A stretch of DNA of 64,000 nucleotides from Enoplosus armatus (taxonomy: Eukaryota; Chordata; Actinopteri; Centrarchiformes; Enoplosidae): NCBI RefSeq assembly GCF_043641665.1, contig NC_092181.1:11315818-11379817 (forward strand). Reading direction: 5' to 3'. The notes under the pieces were generated by a model. The model did not search any database. It was given only the letters and a program-made list of their open reading frames with translations, and was not told the DNA's origin. The position numbers and the translations under genes were made by a program. This document shows, piece by piece, positions 1-16,200 of the stretch; positions within the stretch are counted from its first letter, which is position 1; each line of letters begins with the position of its first letter.

Positions 1-94
1 CTCGAGACTCGGCTGTGTGTGGCAATGTTTTGTCAATGTTGAAGAAACTATCTGCCCCCCATCTTTATAGATGTAAGATTTGTAGATATATTTA

Positions 95-215
95 TATTAT
101 CATCAGCATGTTAGCATTGTCATTATGGGAATGTTAGCATGCTGACAGTAGCATTTAGCTCAAATCAGTGCCTCACAGTGCCACTAGCATGGCTGTTGTC
201 TCTTAGTGAGATCAT
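95..215. repeat. Degenerate teleost interspersed repeat
   Basis: The stretch alternates GTTAGCAT, GCATGCTGACA and TAGCATTTAGCTC and ends with CTAGCATGGCTGT. This phrase order is familiar from a very common dispersed repeat of teleost genomes. I recognise it only by these phrases, see no terminal repeats or coding potential, and cannot assign a family. Confidence 0.4.
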
Positions 216-2690
216 TTGTGTCAAATGCCCGGAAAGAACTGATCGATCACCAAAAGAGGCAAAGTGGGGGGGGACTTGCCCAAGGCCCCAGACCTTCGGG
301 GGCCCAAAGGCTCCAGGTTCACCTTGTGGCAATTGGTGGTAATTTAATTAATTGTAATTTTGTTTGTTAATACTATAGGCACCACATTATGCACATTATG
401 AACTGAAACAATAGGAATCTTATGATAAGCAACACGCGTATTATTACTTATTTTTGAGGCTCCATCTTTTAGAGGGGCCCTGAGTTCAAATCTATCCTAT
501 TGTTCAATATATAAACACACGTGAGCACATTATATTCTAGTATATAAAAATATGACTAGTTTATAGGTGCATAATACACTACATTATATACCCTCACTGA
601 GTTAATTCGGCTGACACGGCAAATTCACCCCTCAGCTTAACTCTTGTCAATTATCAGGACCTTTAAGGGAAATGTAAGGACAAGGTCATGACCCCTAACA
701 CACTCATACAAACTCTTCCTGTGATCAAATTATCAACATGACACATAAAAGCCACCTCCGAGGTTGACCTCTCACTCTCCTCTCACACCCTCCTCCCCCA
801 CCTCCTTCTCTCAACTCCCCACACAAACCGCTAAATGAATCCAGAGGCTCGCACGGACGCTGCAAGCACCGCAGATGACCACAAGCCCCAAGTGGTTTCA
901 ATCCACCAGCCTTACCTCTTTCTCTCACTCCCCCCTTGTGGCTTGGGGGCTATCACACAGGAAGCAACATGGAGAGATATTCCCACCTCCCCCTCTCTTC
1001 TCTCTCCCTCCTCCTCCTTTACATCCTCTGTGATGAGGAATGTCCTCCCGCTGCGATAGTAGCCAAGATGTGGAGCAGGCTCCTGTTTCCTGCCCGCCTG
1101 CTGCATCTGTTCCCTCCAGCGCTGATCCCAGATAGAGGCTTCCTCGAGCCTGGGAACTGACCGGCCCAGCTGACAGACGGACAGAGGGGGAGAAAAGAGG
1201 CTTAGCCCTGCCTGCCTCAATGTCCAAGTTCCCAAGTCAGTCTCTCTTCCCGCAGGCCAGAAAAGAGACCATGGTTGTTAAACTCTAATTAGAGTGTCTT
1301 ACTTTAGGGGCTCCTTCTCATGCAATCACTGGGAATGATAATGAGGATCAATGTTTCAGTCAGTGGGCAGATGTGATTGCGTGAGTGGAGGGTCGGTTTG
1401 AAGACAAATAAATTCCTCACAGGGTCGTTGAGTACAAAACAAATACACATTTTTATTGGGTTCATGTATAATAAAGCAATGTAAGTGTTCAGTGCAAATC
1501 TTTCCCCTCTCGGAAGAAGCGTGGGCTCAGGGGTCGTACTACAATCAAGCCAGAGATTTCTGATTAAATAAGAAGCTATCCCTTTAGAAAGACAGACCCA
1601 ACACCCCTTCTCCTGCTTCAGCCCCCCCCCCGTCATTTTACATAACCTTCTTTATTTCTCCTCCACCTTGCCCCCCCTCCCCCACCTCTTCCTTACTCTG
1701 ATCCTGCCTAAATACTTTAAATACCCCTTTTTGAGCTTTTGGCCTTCCCAGAGGAGTACATGTTTGTGTGTAAGCAAGAAAACAAGAGGAGCTGTGGCGG
1801 AGGCTCTTTTCCGAGTCATGTGTCCAGGTGCGGAGAGGATCAGATTCCTGTGATTAGATTTATGGCTTAGTCCCTACAACAACACACCCCCTTCCTCATT
1901 CAGCAAGGCCCCTTCTGATGTCCCAGTCTACTCGGGCAGATATTTCACCGTAGACACATAATTAAAGTTAGAAAAATAAGCCGCTCTCATGACAAGCAAA
2001 GATCCTGTGCTCCTCCTCCTCCTCCTTCACTGGGGGTTTGTTGCTGCTTTTTCAGGCCCTTCATTCCCTCCCTTTGGTCCTTGTAAGAATAATAGTGCAT
2101 TTCCTGCCTACCAATAACAACCACAGTGACAACATGCACGGGACTGAGTGTTACAAAACAATACTATTCAGTGCAATACAACATTTTGCATTCATATCAA
2201 TTCAGAAGCATCGTGGATTAATCAAAGGAATCAACATGATTAAAAATGTTGGATTTGTACGATGAGATCCTCCTGTTGGTTCCTACAGTTCCTAAAATGT
2301 ACCAAGCGACTGGCATTATTTTGAAAAGCCAATATGTGTGTATGGAAGATATGTTTCTCTTTGATATCATGTGAAAGTGTTTTAGATCTCGTATTCAATT
2401 GTTAAATATGAGAGCATGCTTTGGAAATGTGCTGGGAGGAGTTACTGCGCCAATGTTATCTGTGAGCGTCTTCATGTGTGTGCTTGGATTATAGTGGGAG
2501 GCTGGATCTGACAATGTTTGTTAAACGCACATGAATAAAACAGAAGAATGCCCTTGCGAATGCTGATGCAAGATGATAAAATATACCCAGTCTATAAACT
2601 AATTTCATGCTAAATGGAGAGACGTGAGCCAATTTTACAATTTAGGGACTTCATGAACCAGCCATGAATGAATGAGGAGTTCGAGTGGAG
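216..2690. other. Gene-free flank beyond the 3' end of the C17orf58-like gene
   Basis: I see no exon here. Bases 780-1260 are pyrimidine-rich on the plus strand with overlapping short reading frames on both strands and no protein family resemblance. Short CTC/CTCC and C runs occur near 1620-1690 and 2010-2030. The rest is ordinary AT-rich sequence. Confidence 0.5.
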
Positions 2691-2790
2691 TAGCTATTTA
2701 GAGAAAACAATAGTGGGCTGAAGGGACACCCTTGTCTGATGCCCCAAACATTACAAAATGATCATGGAAAATCCATTTAATTGAAGCTGC
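2690..2790 (-). mobile_element. LINE reverse-transcriptase scrap (L1/Tx1-like)
   Basis: Read on the minus strand, bases 2743-2702 encode GIRQGCPFSPLLFS. This matches the conserved reverse-transcriptase block of non-LTR retrotransposons (family consensus of the type R-Q-G-C-P-L-S-P-L-L-F). The flanks lose the frame quickly, so this is a decayed, probably 5'-truncated fragment and not an active copy. The family assignment is tentative; the motif itself is clear. Confidence 0.65.
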
Positions 2791-2984
2791 CTGTGTTTTC
2801 TATCAAAGAGAACCAAGAGTCAGCGCTTCAGGAACTCAACAGATCGATGAACCAGGATTATGACACATCACAGCAGTCCATATAAAAATAAATCCAATGC
2901 CTTTCCGCAAAATGTCTTCTGCCTTGCACAATACTGAGGGGTTAGTTATGATCAGTTCAGGTGAGCTACAGTGTCTCTTCCCCT

Positions 2985-2998
2985 GCAGCAGGGGGCGA
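2985..2998 (+). promoter_or_regulatory. Candidate CTCF site just past the C17orf58-like stop codon
   Basis: GCAGCAGGGGGCGA agrees with the CTCF core CCASYAGRKGGCRS at 12 of 14 positions. It lies about 17 bases downstream of the stop codon of the minus-strand gene. Binding is inferred from the motif only. Confidence 0.35.
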
Positions 2999-3014
2999 TA
3001 GTCTCCTCTTTGCT

Positions 3015-7073
<4,059 letters not shown>

Positions 7074-7130
7074 TCTGGATGCTCGGTGTGCACACATGTG
7101 AAGGACTGCCACGGAGCTGGGATTCTTGGA

Positions 7131-7138
7131 TTTTTATA
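7131..7138 (-). promoter_or_regulatory. TATA box of the C17orf58-like gene
   Basis: The minus strand reads GTATAAAAATCC, with TATAAAAA at 7138-7131, 58 bases or more upstream of the start codon at 7073. The usual 25-30 base spacing would place transcription start near 7105 and give a short leader. The site is a strong match to consensus; use in vivo is inferred. Confidence 0.6.
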
Positions 7139-7958
7139 CAGGCCGCTCAGGAGCGAGATGGGATGGGGTGGAAAGAGAGATGGTGGGACGTCCCCCAACA
7201 CAGAAATAAACACTTTGACACTCCTTTCATTCATAAATGTATTCTAAAAATGCTCCCATTGTTGTTTACAATATAAAGGGGTGGATCTGTGTAGATATTC
7301 TCTGTTGTTTACAAAGTAGGATTTTATGAAAAAGGGAACTAGATTTGTCCTGGTATCTGTATTGATGGTTTACTTGCTTTCTTACTTTTTTTTTTTAAAT
7401 GTTGGTGCATAAAATACACTCTACTTCAGAGAATCAAAAATTACATTTTTTTCTTTACAATTAACACTTGAAATGAATGAAGACACTTGCAAATGACAAG
7501 GTAATAGCCTACAAAATGTAAACCATGCTTTCACTTTTACCTCTATACTTATACTCAATTTAATTAAACTCTTCTTACAAAATGAACCAAATCAAAAATT
7601 ACAGGAGATCTTGGGATGCTAACAATGAGAATAAATATGAAACACAGTTTAACTCATACTCTCACCTCTATAAACTAAAAATAAATACCGTTTGAATTCA
7701 AACACTATTACTAAGCTTGTTTTCTGGATATTTAGTCAATGCTGATCCATAGAAGAAAGAATAATAAAGAATTAATGAACATATTACTGAGAGGTTTGTG
7801 TTACACTCAAACAAATTACTTCACATTTTAAACCATCAACTATACTGAAAACAAATCAAACATAAAGCAAAAAAGCTACTTCTCCTCTAACATGAGCCCG
7901 CCTTGATGCTGGCTGGAGATTGATGGTCGCCCTGAGTGTATTTGGTCATGAGACCTCG

Positions 7959-7972
7959 CTGCCCTCTGGTGG
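7959..7972 (-). promoter_or_regulatory. Candidate CTCF site in the divergent spacer
   Basis: The minus strand reads CCACCAGAGGGCAG, a full 14/14 match to the CTCF core CCASYAGRKGGCRS. It points toward the motif at 2985, so the two are convergent around the C17orf58-like gene. Occupancy is inferred from the motif only. Confidence 0.5.
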
Positions 7973-8039
7973 TCACACTGAGAACAACATTAAATCCGTG
8001 AATCCAGCGTTGATGCAGACACTAAAACTTCCGATTTAC

Positions 8040-8840
8040 ACTTTCACAATATAGTCACCAAATTGAAGTAATCTGATGAGAACACAAATGAACATGAGTG
8101 TTTCAATATTCTCTAGTGGTCACGGTCACCTGCGTCATTGCAGATATTATAACATGGTAAAATATCCGGCAAGTACTTTCAAAATAAGAGATCAAACTGA
8201 AGAAGTCAGAAACAAGCCTTAACTGTTGTGTTGTTCTCCAGTGGTCACAGTTACAGACAACTAGGATGTGGTGACATGGTGATTGATTGGTGACTGGTTG
8301 ATTCCGCAAGAAATTAAGATTGATAGAATAGGGATTTTTGTGGACGGGTCAAGAAAACTTCAGTGTATTTCCTCCGTGATGTTTTGGACTGATTTAGAAA
8401 AATGTTTTGACACATTGAGCACAACAGATGTTATTTTGTAATTTAGTTGTTTATTTGATGGAAATGTCAGTTTTTTTTTTGATACATGAGAGTAACAATA
8501 TTAGAAATATCAAATCCACAAAGCAAAATGGTACAAGCATTTTTTCATTTTTATAAAGAATTTAAATGTTCCAACAATATTTAACGTAAACATAATAAAA
8601 ACAAAAACATTTTAGTTGACCATAAAAATGAGGTGTGAGACAAAGTATACCTTATACCTTAACTTTGTTGTGTCTTAAATTTAAATCTAAATTTATATTT
8701 AAAAAAATAACCGATGGTAACATGGCCTACTATGACCTCCAGGATGAACTTTCAAAATATAGTGAACAAACTGAAGCAATCTGAAAAGAACATGAATTAA
8801 CATAATATGAGACTCTAATTTTTCCCTGGTGGTTAATTGC
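8040..8840 (+). repeat. Three degenerate copies of an unnamed repeat unit
   Basis: Three segments start similarly: TTTCACAATATAGTCACCAA (from about 8040), TTTCAAAATAAGAGATCAAA (about 8178) and TTTCAAAATATAGTGAACAA (about 8751). Each continues with a TGAAG(T/A/C)A-like stretch and ends 60-80 bases later near CTCTAGTGGTC, CTCCAGTGGTC or CCCTGGTGGTT. The spacing is irregular (about 140 and 570 bases), so this is an old dispersed or partly deleted tandem and not a satellite. I do not recognise the family. Confidence 0.5.
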
Positions 8841-9412
8841 AAGAACAAGAACATACAGTAGAACAGTCAGAAAACATACAAGTATGTAGTGAAGTTACAT
8901 GTAGAAAGAAGAAGAAAGAAAATAAAAAAATAGATGCATAAATGTAGAGTAATTAATATCTATAGAAGGAAAAAGGTAACAAAACAAAAGATTTATCAAA
9001 TGTGTCTTGGTCACTCAGACATCATATCTACACATGTCTACCAAATGTGGTTGCAATAGTACAAAGTGTTTGAGAGATATGACATTTTTTGTAATGTAAG
9101 CCCTGGTCACAGCATTTGAGCAAACGTTGAGGGCCAGCTATAGAAAAAATGTATGGAATATCAATAGTTTTGCATCACATTTTGTACACCGCTGCTTATA
9201 TTTTTCAATTTTCAACATTTGTATTTTAAAAAATGGCTTTATTCAGCATTAATTTCTGGACTTGTCCACAGTCATCTGGCTACAATGAATTAATTTATCT
9301 ATCCAAGCTAGTGCAGTAGGGACCAATTAGTGTTTGCAGTATTATGGAAGATTTCCTTTGTCCCTTCATTGAAATCACAGCGAAAATCGACTTACTGTAT
9401 ATTTCAGCCCTG

Positions 9413-9416
9413 AAAA
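9413..9416 (-). terminator. RNA polymerase III terminator of tRNA-Arg
   Basis: A TTTT run on the minus strand 13 bases past the tRNA 3' end is the first T4 tract downstream and would suffice for pol III termination. Confidence 0.7.
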
Positions 9417-9428
9417 GGAAGCTAAATG

Positions 9429-9501
9429 CGACCCAGATGGGACTCGAACCCACAATCCCCAGCTCCGGAGGCTGATGCCTTATCCATTAGGCCACTGGGT
9501 C
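9429..9501 (-). tRNA. tRNA-Arg (anticodon CCG)
   Basis: On the minus strand a 73-nt cloverleaf starts with GACCCAG and ends with CTGGGTC plus discriminator G, a perfect 7-bp acceptor stem. The A box region is TGGCCTAATGGA and the B box is GGTTCGAGTCC, an exact consensus. The anticodon arm is CAGCC-TCCGGAG-CTGGG-like with CCG at the anticodon, reading CGG codons. There is no intron and CCA is not encoded, as expected for a nuclear gene. A T4 terminator follows. The sequence is essentially the vertebrate Arg-CCG isodecoder. Confidence 0.95.
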
Positions 9502-9792
9502 ATTACGTAGTAGAATGTAAAAAACAGAATTTATTACCGTAATAGCACGAATTAAAAGCAGTGATATGATGTCAATTTAGGCCTCTGCGATTGGATTACA
9601 TATTGTCAACTATAAAAATGTTAACCACGGCACAATAGGCATTCCACACGTAGCTGTATTAATCCAGCCAGCCCACAAACATGTGGCAGATTTATCTCGC
9701 GATACTGACAGTGGTTGCCTTTGACAACGGCTTTGTCGTTTGATACGTTTTTTTAACCGTAGGTAACGGGGAGGTGCTTATAGTCCAACTGA

Positions 9793-9839
9793 CCAATCAA
9801 AATTCAGAAAAAACAGGGCCGTGTATATTAATGACGTCA
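9793..9839 (+). promoter_or_regulatory. kpna2 promoter elements: CCAAT box and CRE
   Basis: CCAAT occurs at 9793-9797 and a perfect palindromic CRE, TGACGTCA, at 9832-9839. They lie 40-90 bases upstream of a donor site at 9881 that fits the end of a non-coding first exon. There is no canonical TATA box. CCAAT-driven, TATA-less promoters suit a proliferation-linked housekeeping gene such as kpna2; this regulation is inferred. Confidence 0.55.
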
Positions 9840-9844
9840 CGGCC

Positions 9845-9880
9845 ATTGTAAAAAAAAAAAAAATACAAGAAATCTGTAAG
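9845..9880 (+). other. kpna2: Probable non-coding first exon of kpna2
   Basis: The segment ends in AAG followed by the strong donor GTAAGC at 9881. A matching acceptor, TTTTTCAACAG, ends at 10236, upstream of the start codon at 10287. The left limit is a guess because the transcription start is not visible. Confidence 0.45.
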
Positions 9881-10131
9881 GTAAGCACGTCGCACATGCT
9901 CTCTGGCCAAATGTACATTTTAAACAAACGTATCGTTGCTTCGATTGTTTAAGTTATTGGTTTGCTTTTAATTTAAATATATAATATTTCTTCATATGGA
10001 TTTCAGCGGGTTTTTGGGTGTTGGTTTACCAGACAGGCTCCGTGTGAGATGGGCCACATGGTGTTAACGTTAGATAACCGGCTTGGCTTCAAGACAAGCT
10101 GCTAGTGAACTGCTAGCTAATTCACCGCCTC

Positions 10132-10150
10132 CTAGCTAGCTAGCTAGCTA
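10132..10150. repeat. (CTAG)n short tandem repeat
   Basis: Nearly five copies of the self-complementary tetramer CTAG lie in the kpna2 leader intron. The neighbourhood is rich in AACGTTA and GCTAGC words. Confidence 0.85.
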
Positions 10151-10286
10151 ACAAAACGTTAATCAGAGGACGGTAGTGAAAGCAGCCGTTATCACGGCCG
10201 TTTACTTTTTAACGTTAAATGATCGTTTTTCAACAGGGAGTGTCAATAACGTTAGTGGAATCGATTGTCTTATTCAACGGTCCGGA

Positions 10287-13200
10287 ATGTCAGCTGGAAA
10301 CGACAACGGAGCTCGACTCACCCAGTTCAAAAACAAAGGGAAAGATGCCAATGTAAGTGCTGCCAATAACAGCCAACCTCAGAACATGCATTATTGCATT
10401 ATGTTAGGCATGCTAATCGTAATTTATGCTAGCTAGTCCTCTTATATTTTTATGGGGGTCAACTTTTTTAGGAGCTAAGGCGCCGGAGAGCGGAAGTCAA
10501 CGTGGAGCTCCGGAAAGCAAAGAAAGATGATCAAATCCTGAAGAGGAGAAACGTCCAGAGCCTTCTGGACGAGCCAACCTCTCCTCTCCAAGAGATAGAT
10601 CCCAACGCACAGGTAGACAGCAGCTGATCAGCTCTACTTCCCCTTTCACACACTAGCCACTGGATTTGGCCGGGGACCGTAAACAGGACGAACCTAAAAA
10701 TACATTCAACTCTTTTCCATGTCTGAAACATTTGATTATATAATTTAGCTAACGTTAGTTGGCTATGAATGAGCCTCTATGTCAACACCTTACATTACCA
10801 TAAGAGGAAAAAATCTAGTCAAATTCAACCTATAAGGCTGAAGCCTGTGCTGTTTGTACCCAGTGGCCAGAGGTCAATGAGAAATTTGGAGCAAACTTAA
10901 GTGTCTACCTAATGATGACAGTCAAAAGTTTACAATGCTTCCCAGTTGATTTAAGAGGAGTCACTGTCAATATTAATTTGTTACTATGTTATGACGGTTC
11001 TGAATAATGAGAAGAACAACTTAACAATTGCTCTGCTGTCCTGAACCTAAAACCCTAACCTAAACATAGTCCAAGTATGTCCTAGTGAATGTTGAGGGTT
11101 ATTATTAACTGCAGTTTGACCCAGGTTCATGGGGCATGTAAGTAATCCTCTTCTGTTTGTTTCCACAGCCTCCTCAGCACTGGTCTGTGGAGGAGATCGT
11201 AGGAGGTGTAAACAGCCAGAATCTAGATCATCAGCTGCAGGCCACGCAGGCAGCCAGGTGACCTTGACTGAAGAGTTTTGATGTGTTAATGTAATAAACT
11301 TGTTCCCATCTTGTTACTGTGGCATTTTATGCTTACAGTCCACATGACCAAAGACATGGTGTCGTCAGTCATCTTGGCAAAATGAAGAATCCGCACACTG
11401 TTCTCTGCTCCCACAAGGATTTTTTAGTTATTGTTGCTGTGCAATGTTTCAACTTAGATCACTTGGATTCTACTTTTTGCCATGGTGTTTAGTCCAGCAT
11501 CTGTAGACCAGTTTTTTGCCTGTGCATACTATTTTCCCCCAGTCTTTCGTCATGTGGACATATCTCTCCTATATATTATTGCTAAATTGTCATCACATCA
11601 ATTTCTGGTTTCTAGCTTATTCGTTTGTGGACATCTTGCTTGTTTCTATTGAGAAGAAAATCAATTTGTCTGTTCCCAAACGTGTTAAACAGGATATCCC
11701 CTGTATAGCCCTTCAGCTAGTGGTTACTCTAATGACATTTAACCATGCAAAGTTGACTTTTTCTTTCCTTGAAGTTACTTTCCCTTCATTAACTCTCCAA
11801 CTGTGTTTTTTCCTGATGTACAGGAGGCTCCTCTCCAGAGAAAAGCACCCGCCTATTGACAGCATAATTGCTGCCGGCCTCATCCAAAGGTTTGTTAGTT
11901 TTCTGGCATTGTCTGAATGCCCCCCTATCCAGTTTGAGGCAGCTTGGGCCCTGACCAACATTGCCTCAGGTACCTCAGACCAGACCACTGCCGTAGTGGA
12001 AGGAGAAGCCATCCCAGCCTTTATCAGCCTGGTGACATCACCCCACCCGCACATCAGCGAGCAGGCCATTTGGGCCCTGGGTAACATTGCAGGTACTGTA
12101 GGCTGACGACACTCAACGTCTCTTTGTGTTTGAGTTGTTTTACTTTTGTTGTTCCATTACTACACCCTGCACTGTTTATATTGTTCAGATTATTTGCCTA
12201 GATAGTTCTGATGTGAGGACCTGCTGTAAACTTGAGGGCTTTTGAATTACTGTAAAAGGGCGTGTCCTGAAACTCTAAAGTGTGTTGTTGAGACATCAAG
12301 TTCATGATCCAAAGGTGATTCACGCCAGATAATAAGGAACCCATGGTCTGTCAGAGTATCAGCACTTGTTGGGCTGTTTTCTCAGTAAGTAAAGGTGTTA
12401 GAACAGATAATGGTGAAAAATAGCCCTGGCATATTATAGTAATAATATAGTAACATGCTGAAGGTTCTTTCAATGTAGGGCTAGCTCTGAAATGCTTTTT
12501 TCCTGTTCTGTGATTGCACCGCTGACAGGAGATGACTGTAAATGGCTTCTCTCCCTCCCAATTTTAGGTGATGGATCCAACTACAGAGACCTAGTGATCA
12601 AACATGGTGGACTCCAGCCACTCCTAGCCTTGCTGGCAGCCCCTGATCTGTCCGTGTTTCCTGTGAGTTTCCATCAAACATTATTGCTCTGCTGGTTCTA
12701 AGACACTTTTATTTTGCATGGCATTACAGCCCTGACCTAGTATCTTTTATCCAGATCTATACATCCACACTACCTAGGTCCAGTTGAGACAGGCTGCTGT
12801 TCCAAAATACCAAGACTGTTGTGGTGTAGGCAAATCAACTGATTTGTCATGTAATTAATACTACAAAATTGACTGGACTGTTCTTTAGTGTGGTCTGGAG
12901 TGCATGTGTTCGTCTGTATGTGCTACCAAATTAGAATCCCAATTCCTCTTTTATGTGTTTTGCATGCAGTTATTTAGAGCTGTGCACTCCTGATCTGATC
13001 AACTACTCAATAAGTTGCAGCGAGGATGTGAACATGTGTAGTACACTTTGCAACTTGAAAAATAAACAAAAAAGGAAATATTTAGAAAATGTTTGATCCA
13101 AATGAGCAGTTTGTCATTTGCATGGTAAGGATATTGTAATTATATAATTACAGACCAGACCAAAGGCCAGGCCTCAGTAAATTTTACTTCACCTGAAACA

Positions 13201-16200
13201 CATTTTTGCGTGTCTACAGAGCTTATCAGGCAGGCATGTGATGTGAATATGTTTATTTCTGTTGAGAGGTTAATGTACAGTTGAGAAGCCTTTTGCACAC
13301 AGCAGAGATGTCCATAATTTGATTTTGCTGTCACCTTAGATATGTTATTTTTGGAAGTACAGTTATTTATTGGGGTTATTCACAACATACAAATGGTACA
13401 ATAGCTCCCAATATAAAACTTTTACTGAGCATTTATTTAAATTGCTGTCGTTAGTAGAGATTTATTTATTCAAAGTCACTGACTGGCTTCATGGATTGCT
13501 AAAAATCCTGAGGCCCTGAGGTTGATCTGGTTGAATATGGCTCTGAATAAACTTGAGTCTTGTCAGTATCATGGTATACGTTACTCTAACAACTATCATG
13601 TTATGACGCTTTGATGTTCTAAGATAACTCTTAACTCACCATACCAGTCTGGCTTCCTGCGCAACGTCACCTGGACCCTGTCCAACCTGTGTCGGAACAA
13701 GAACCCGGCACCTCCTTTGACGGCGGTGCAGCAGCTGCTTCCAGCCCTGGTGCGCCTCCTGCACCACAACGACAGGGAGATTCTGGCCGACACATGTTGG
13801 GCCGTGTCCTACCTAACCGATGGCTCCAATGAGAGGATAGAGGTGGTGGTGCAGGCTGGCCTGGTGCCCCGCCTGGTACAGCTGCTAGCCTGTGGGGAGC
13901 TCTCCATTGTGGTATGTGGTGTTGAGTCAAAAGTTAGATTTGTTATTCTGCTGTTGCCTGCATTGTTAGTGGCTTAAGATAGGTGTGTGACATACAGTGT
14001 TTAGATATCAAATCATAATCATTGTTCTCATCATCATTCCTCCTATATGTCATTCCTTAATCGTGAATACTACAGATAATTGACTCGCTCTCTGTCATCT
14101 CCCAGACTCCTGTCCTGCGGTCACTTGGCAACATTGTGACTGGGACAGATGAGCAGACCCAGTGTGTGCTGAATGCAGGTGCTCTGGCAATGTTCCCCGG
14201 CCTGCTGCGCAACCTCAAGCCCAATATCCAGAAAGAGGCAGCCTGGACAGTGTCCAATATCACTGCTGGCAAGGACACCCAGATCCAGGAGGTTATCAAT
14301 GCTGGCTTGATGCCCATCCTGGTGGAGGTCCTCCAACAGGTCAGAACGCAAGAGCAGACAGAAAATATAGCTGGCTTGTTATAATAGTTCAAATGAAATG
14401 TATTAATTCAAGTTGTATTTTATTGATCAGGGTGGGGATGTTTGTTTTCTGCATTTTATCCATCCTAATGATCTCCCTTGAATAATGAACAGCCACAGGG
14501 CAGCACCAACTCAGGTTCTTGAAGTATTGTTAATATGTAACATTAATATATACATACATGCATGTGTACCGATTGCATCATATGGCCGTGCAGAGGATTT
14601 CGGGTGCACATATATATTTTACTGTGTTAAGCACAGAATCAGAAAGTTGTCAAATAAACATATTAAACAATGAATAACATCACTTATATTTTGATATTTT
14701 TTCTTTTGTTCTGCTGCATATACTAGACTGAAACTACCAACTATTTACATCCAAGGGATTTACAAACCAGTCATGAAACTTGGCCTTTCTGTAATTTAAT
14801 GTGTCTCTAGTATATTTCTATACTTTTCTCGGGCCTAAAGCATCCAATGTAATATCTGTTTAGGGAGACTACAAGACCCAGAAGGAGGCAGTGTGGGCTG
14901 TCACCAATTACACCAGTGGTGGAACAGTGGAGCAAGTGGCCTACCTGGTCCATTGCAATGTGCTGGAGCCTCTGCTCAACCTGCTGACAGCCAAAGACGG
15001 CAAAATCATCTTGGTTATCCTGGATGCAATCTACAATATTTTACAGGTATATTGCCAAGACCCTGTTGCTATCTTTGCATTGGAGTTTCTCACAGCAAGT
15101 TTGTTTTTATTGTGCAATCAAAGATCTGTCATGTGTCAAGTACATTTTATGAGCAACCTGAAAAGGTTGATTCCTAAACACATCTTTTTCATCCAGAAAA
15201 CAATTTTATCTCGCAGAGAAATAATGAATAACATCTAGAGATTTTGTGTGTGGTGATACTTTTTATTGTAGATATTCTACTCAAAGTAAATTGGATAAAA
15301 CATGCAAAACACTGGCATGGTCCTAATTATGGTCAACTGCAGTAAAGCTATGCACAAAGGATTATGGGCTAATGGTAGACTCCTGCCTAGAACTGCAAGA
15401 AAGAAAATTTTTATTAAATTAGAGAGAAATTAGCATTAAATGTACCCTTACAAACTCTTCTGCCTGCAGACATTTGTTTTTAGGTCCCAGGGGGAAAAAT
15501 GGAGATTATCACTGTGGGTTTCTGAGATTAGGAAACATGAAGATTTGCAGAATTTAATCTCTGACATGCTATATAGATTGAATGACACCGATGGATTCTT
15601 GACAGTCGCAGATTAAAATGGATGGTCTCAGGTTAATTTCTTGGTGTCTTACAGAATTTTTCTTTTGGTTTCTCCACAGATGGCATACAAAACTGGTGAG
15701 ATTGAGAAACTGTGCATAATGATTGAGGAGTTGGGTGGTTTGGACAAGATTGAGGCACTGCAGTCCCACAACAACGAGGCGGTCTACAAGTCCTCTCTCA
15801 ACATCATAGATAGATTCTTCTCTGAAGAGGTAAGTGTTACTAATAACAGGGGTCCCTTCAGACTAGCCGAGCAGAGATCACAGCTACATTTTGATAGAGT
15901 AGTTATGATAGTAACCTCTTCCGTCGACAATTCAAGCAGAATACAAACATGGAAAGAATTACTGTCAGAAACAGTGCGACTACATTGTCAATTATATGAC
16001 TCATTCACAGATTAAATTACTGTAGTTTTGGCAGAGGGTGGCAGAACTTGCTTGTGTGATCACTCCTCGCTACTTACTGTTGCCAAAGAATAAATGTGGG
16101 GTGTGGTGCAACATACAGTAGCCTGAGCTAGATGTTTGCTGGTTTCTGCAAGGCTACCTTCAAGATAATGACCACTCATTTTAATGTTTAATATATGCTT

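Larger units (their letters stand above)
7139..9412. other. Intergenic spacer between the C17orf58-like gene and the tRNA gene
   Basis: AT-rich sequence without exons. It holds the CTCF-like site at 7959, the degenerate repeat units of 8040-8840 and short homopolymer runs. I see no other structure. Together with the tRNA it separates two divergently transcribed genes whose start codons are 3.2 kb apart. Confidence 0.5.

Noticed and set aside
912..1235. 100-107 codon overlapping frames near 1 kb as a possible gene
   Set aside because: No conserved motif, signal or splice structure; the pyrimidine-rich composition explains the openness.
11713..12087. 124-codon minus-strand frame, and minus-strand frames at 13667-13930 and 14057-14392
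   Set aside because: They are antisense to kpna2 exons encoding clear ARM repeats.
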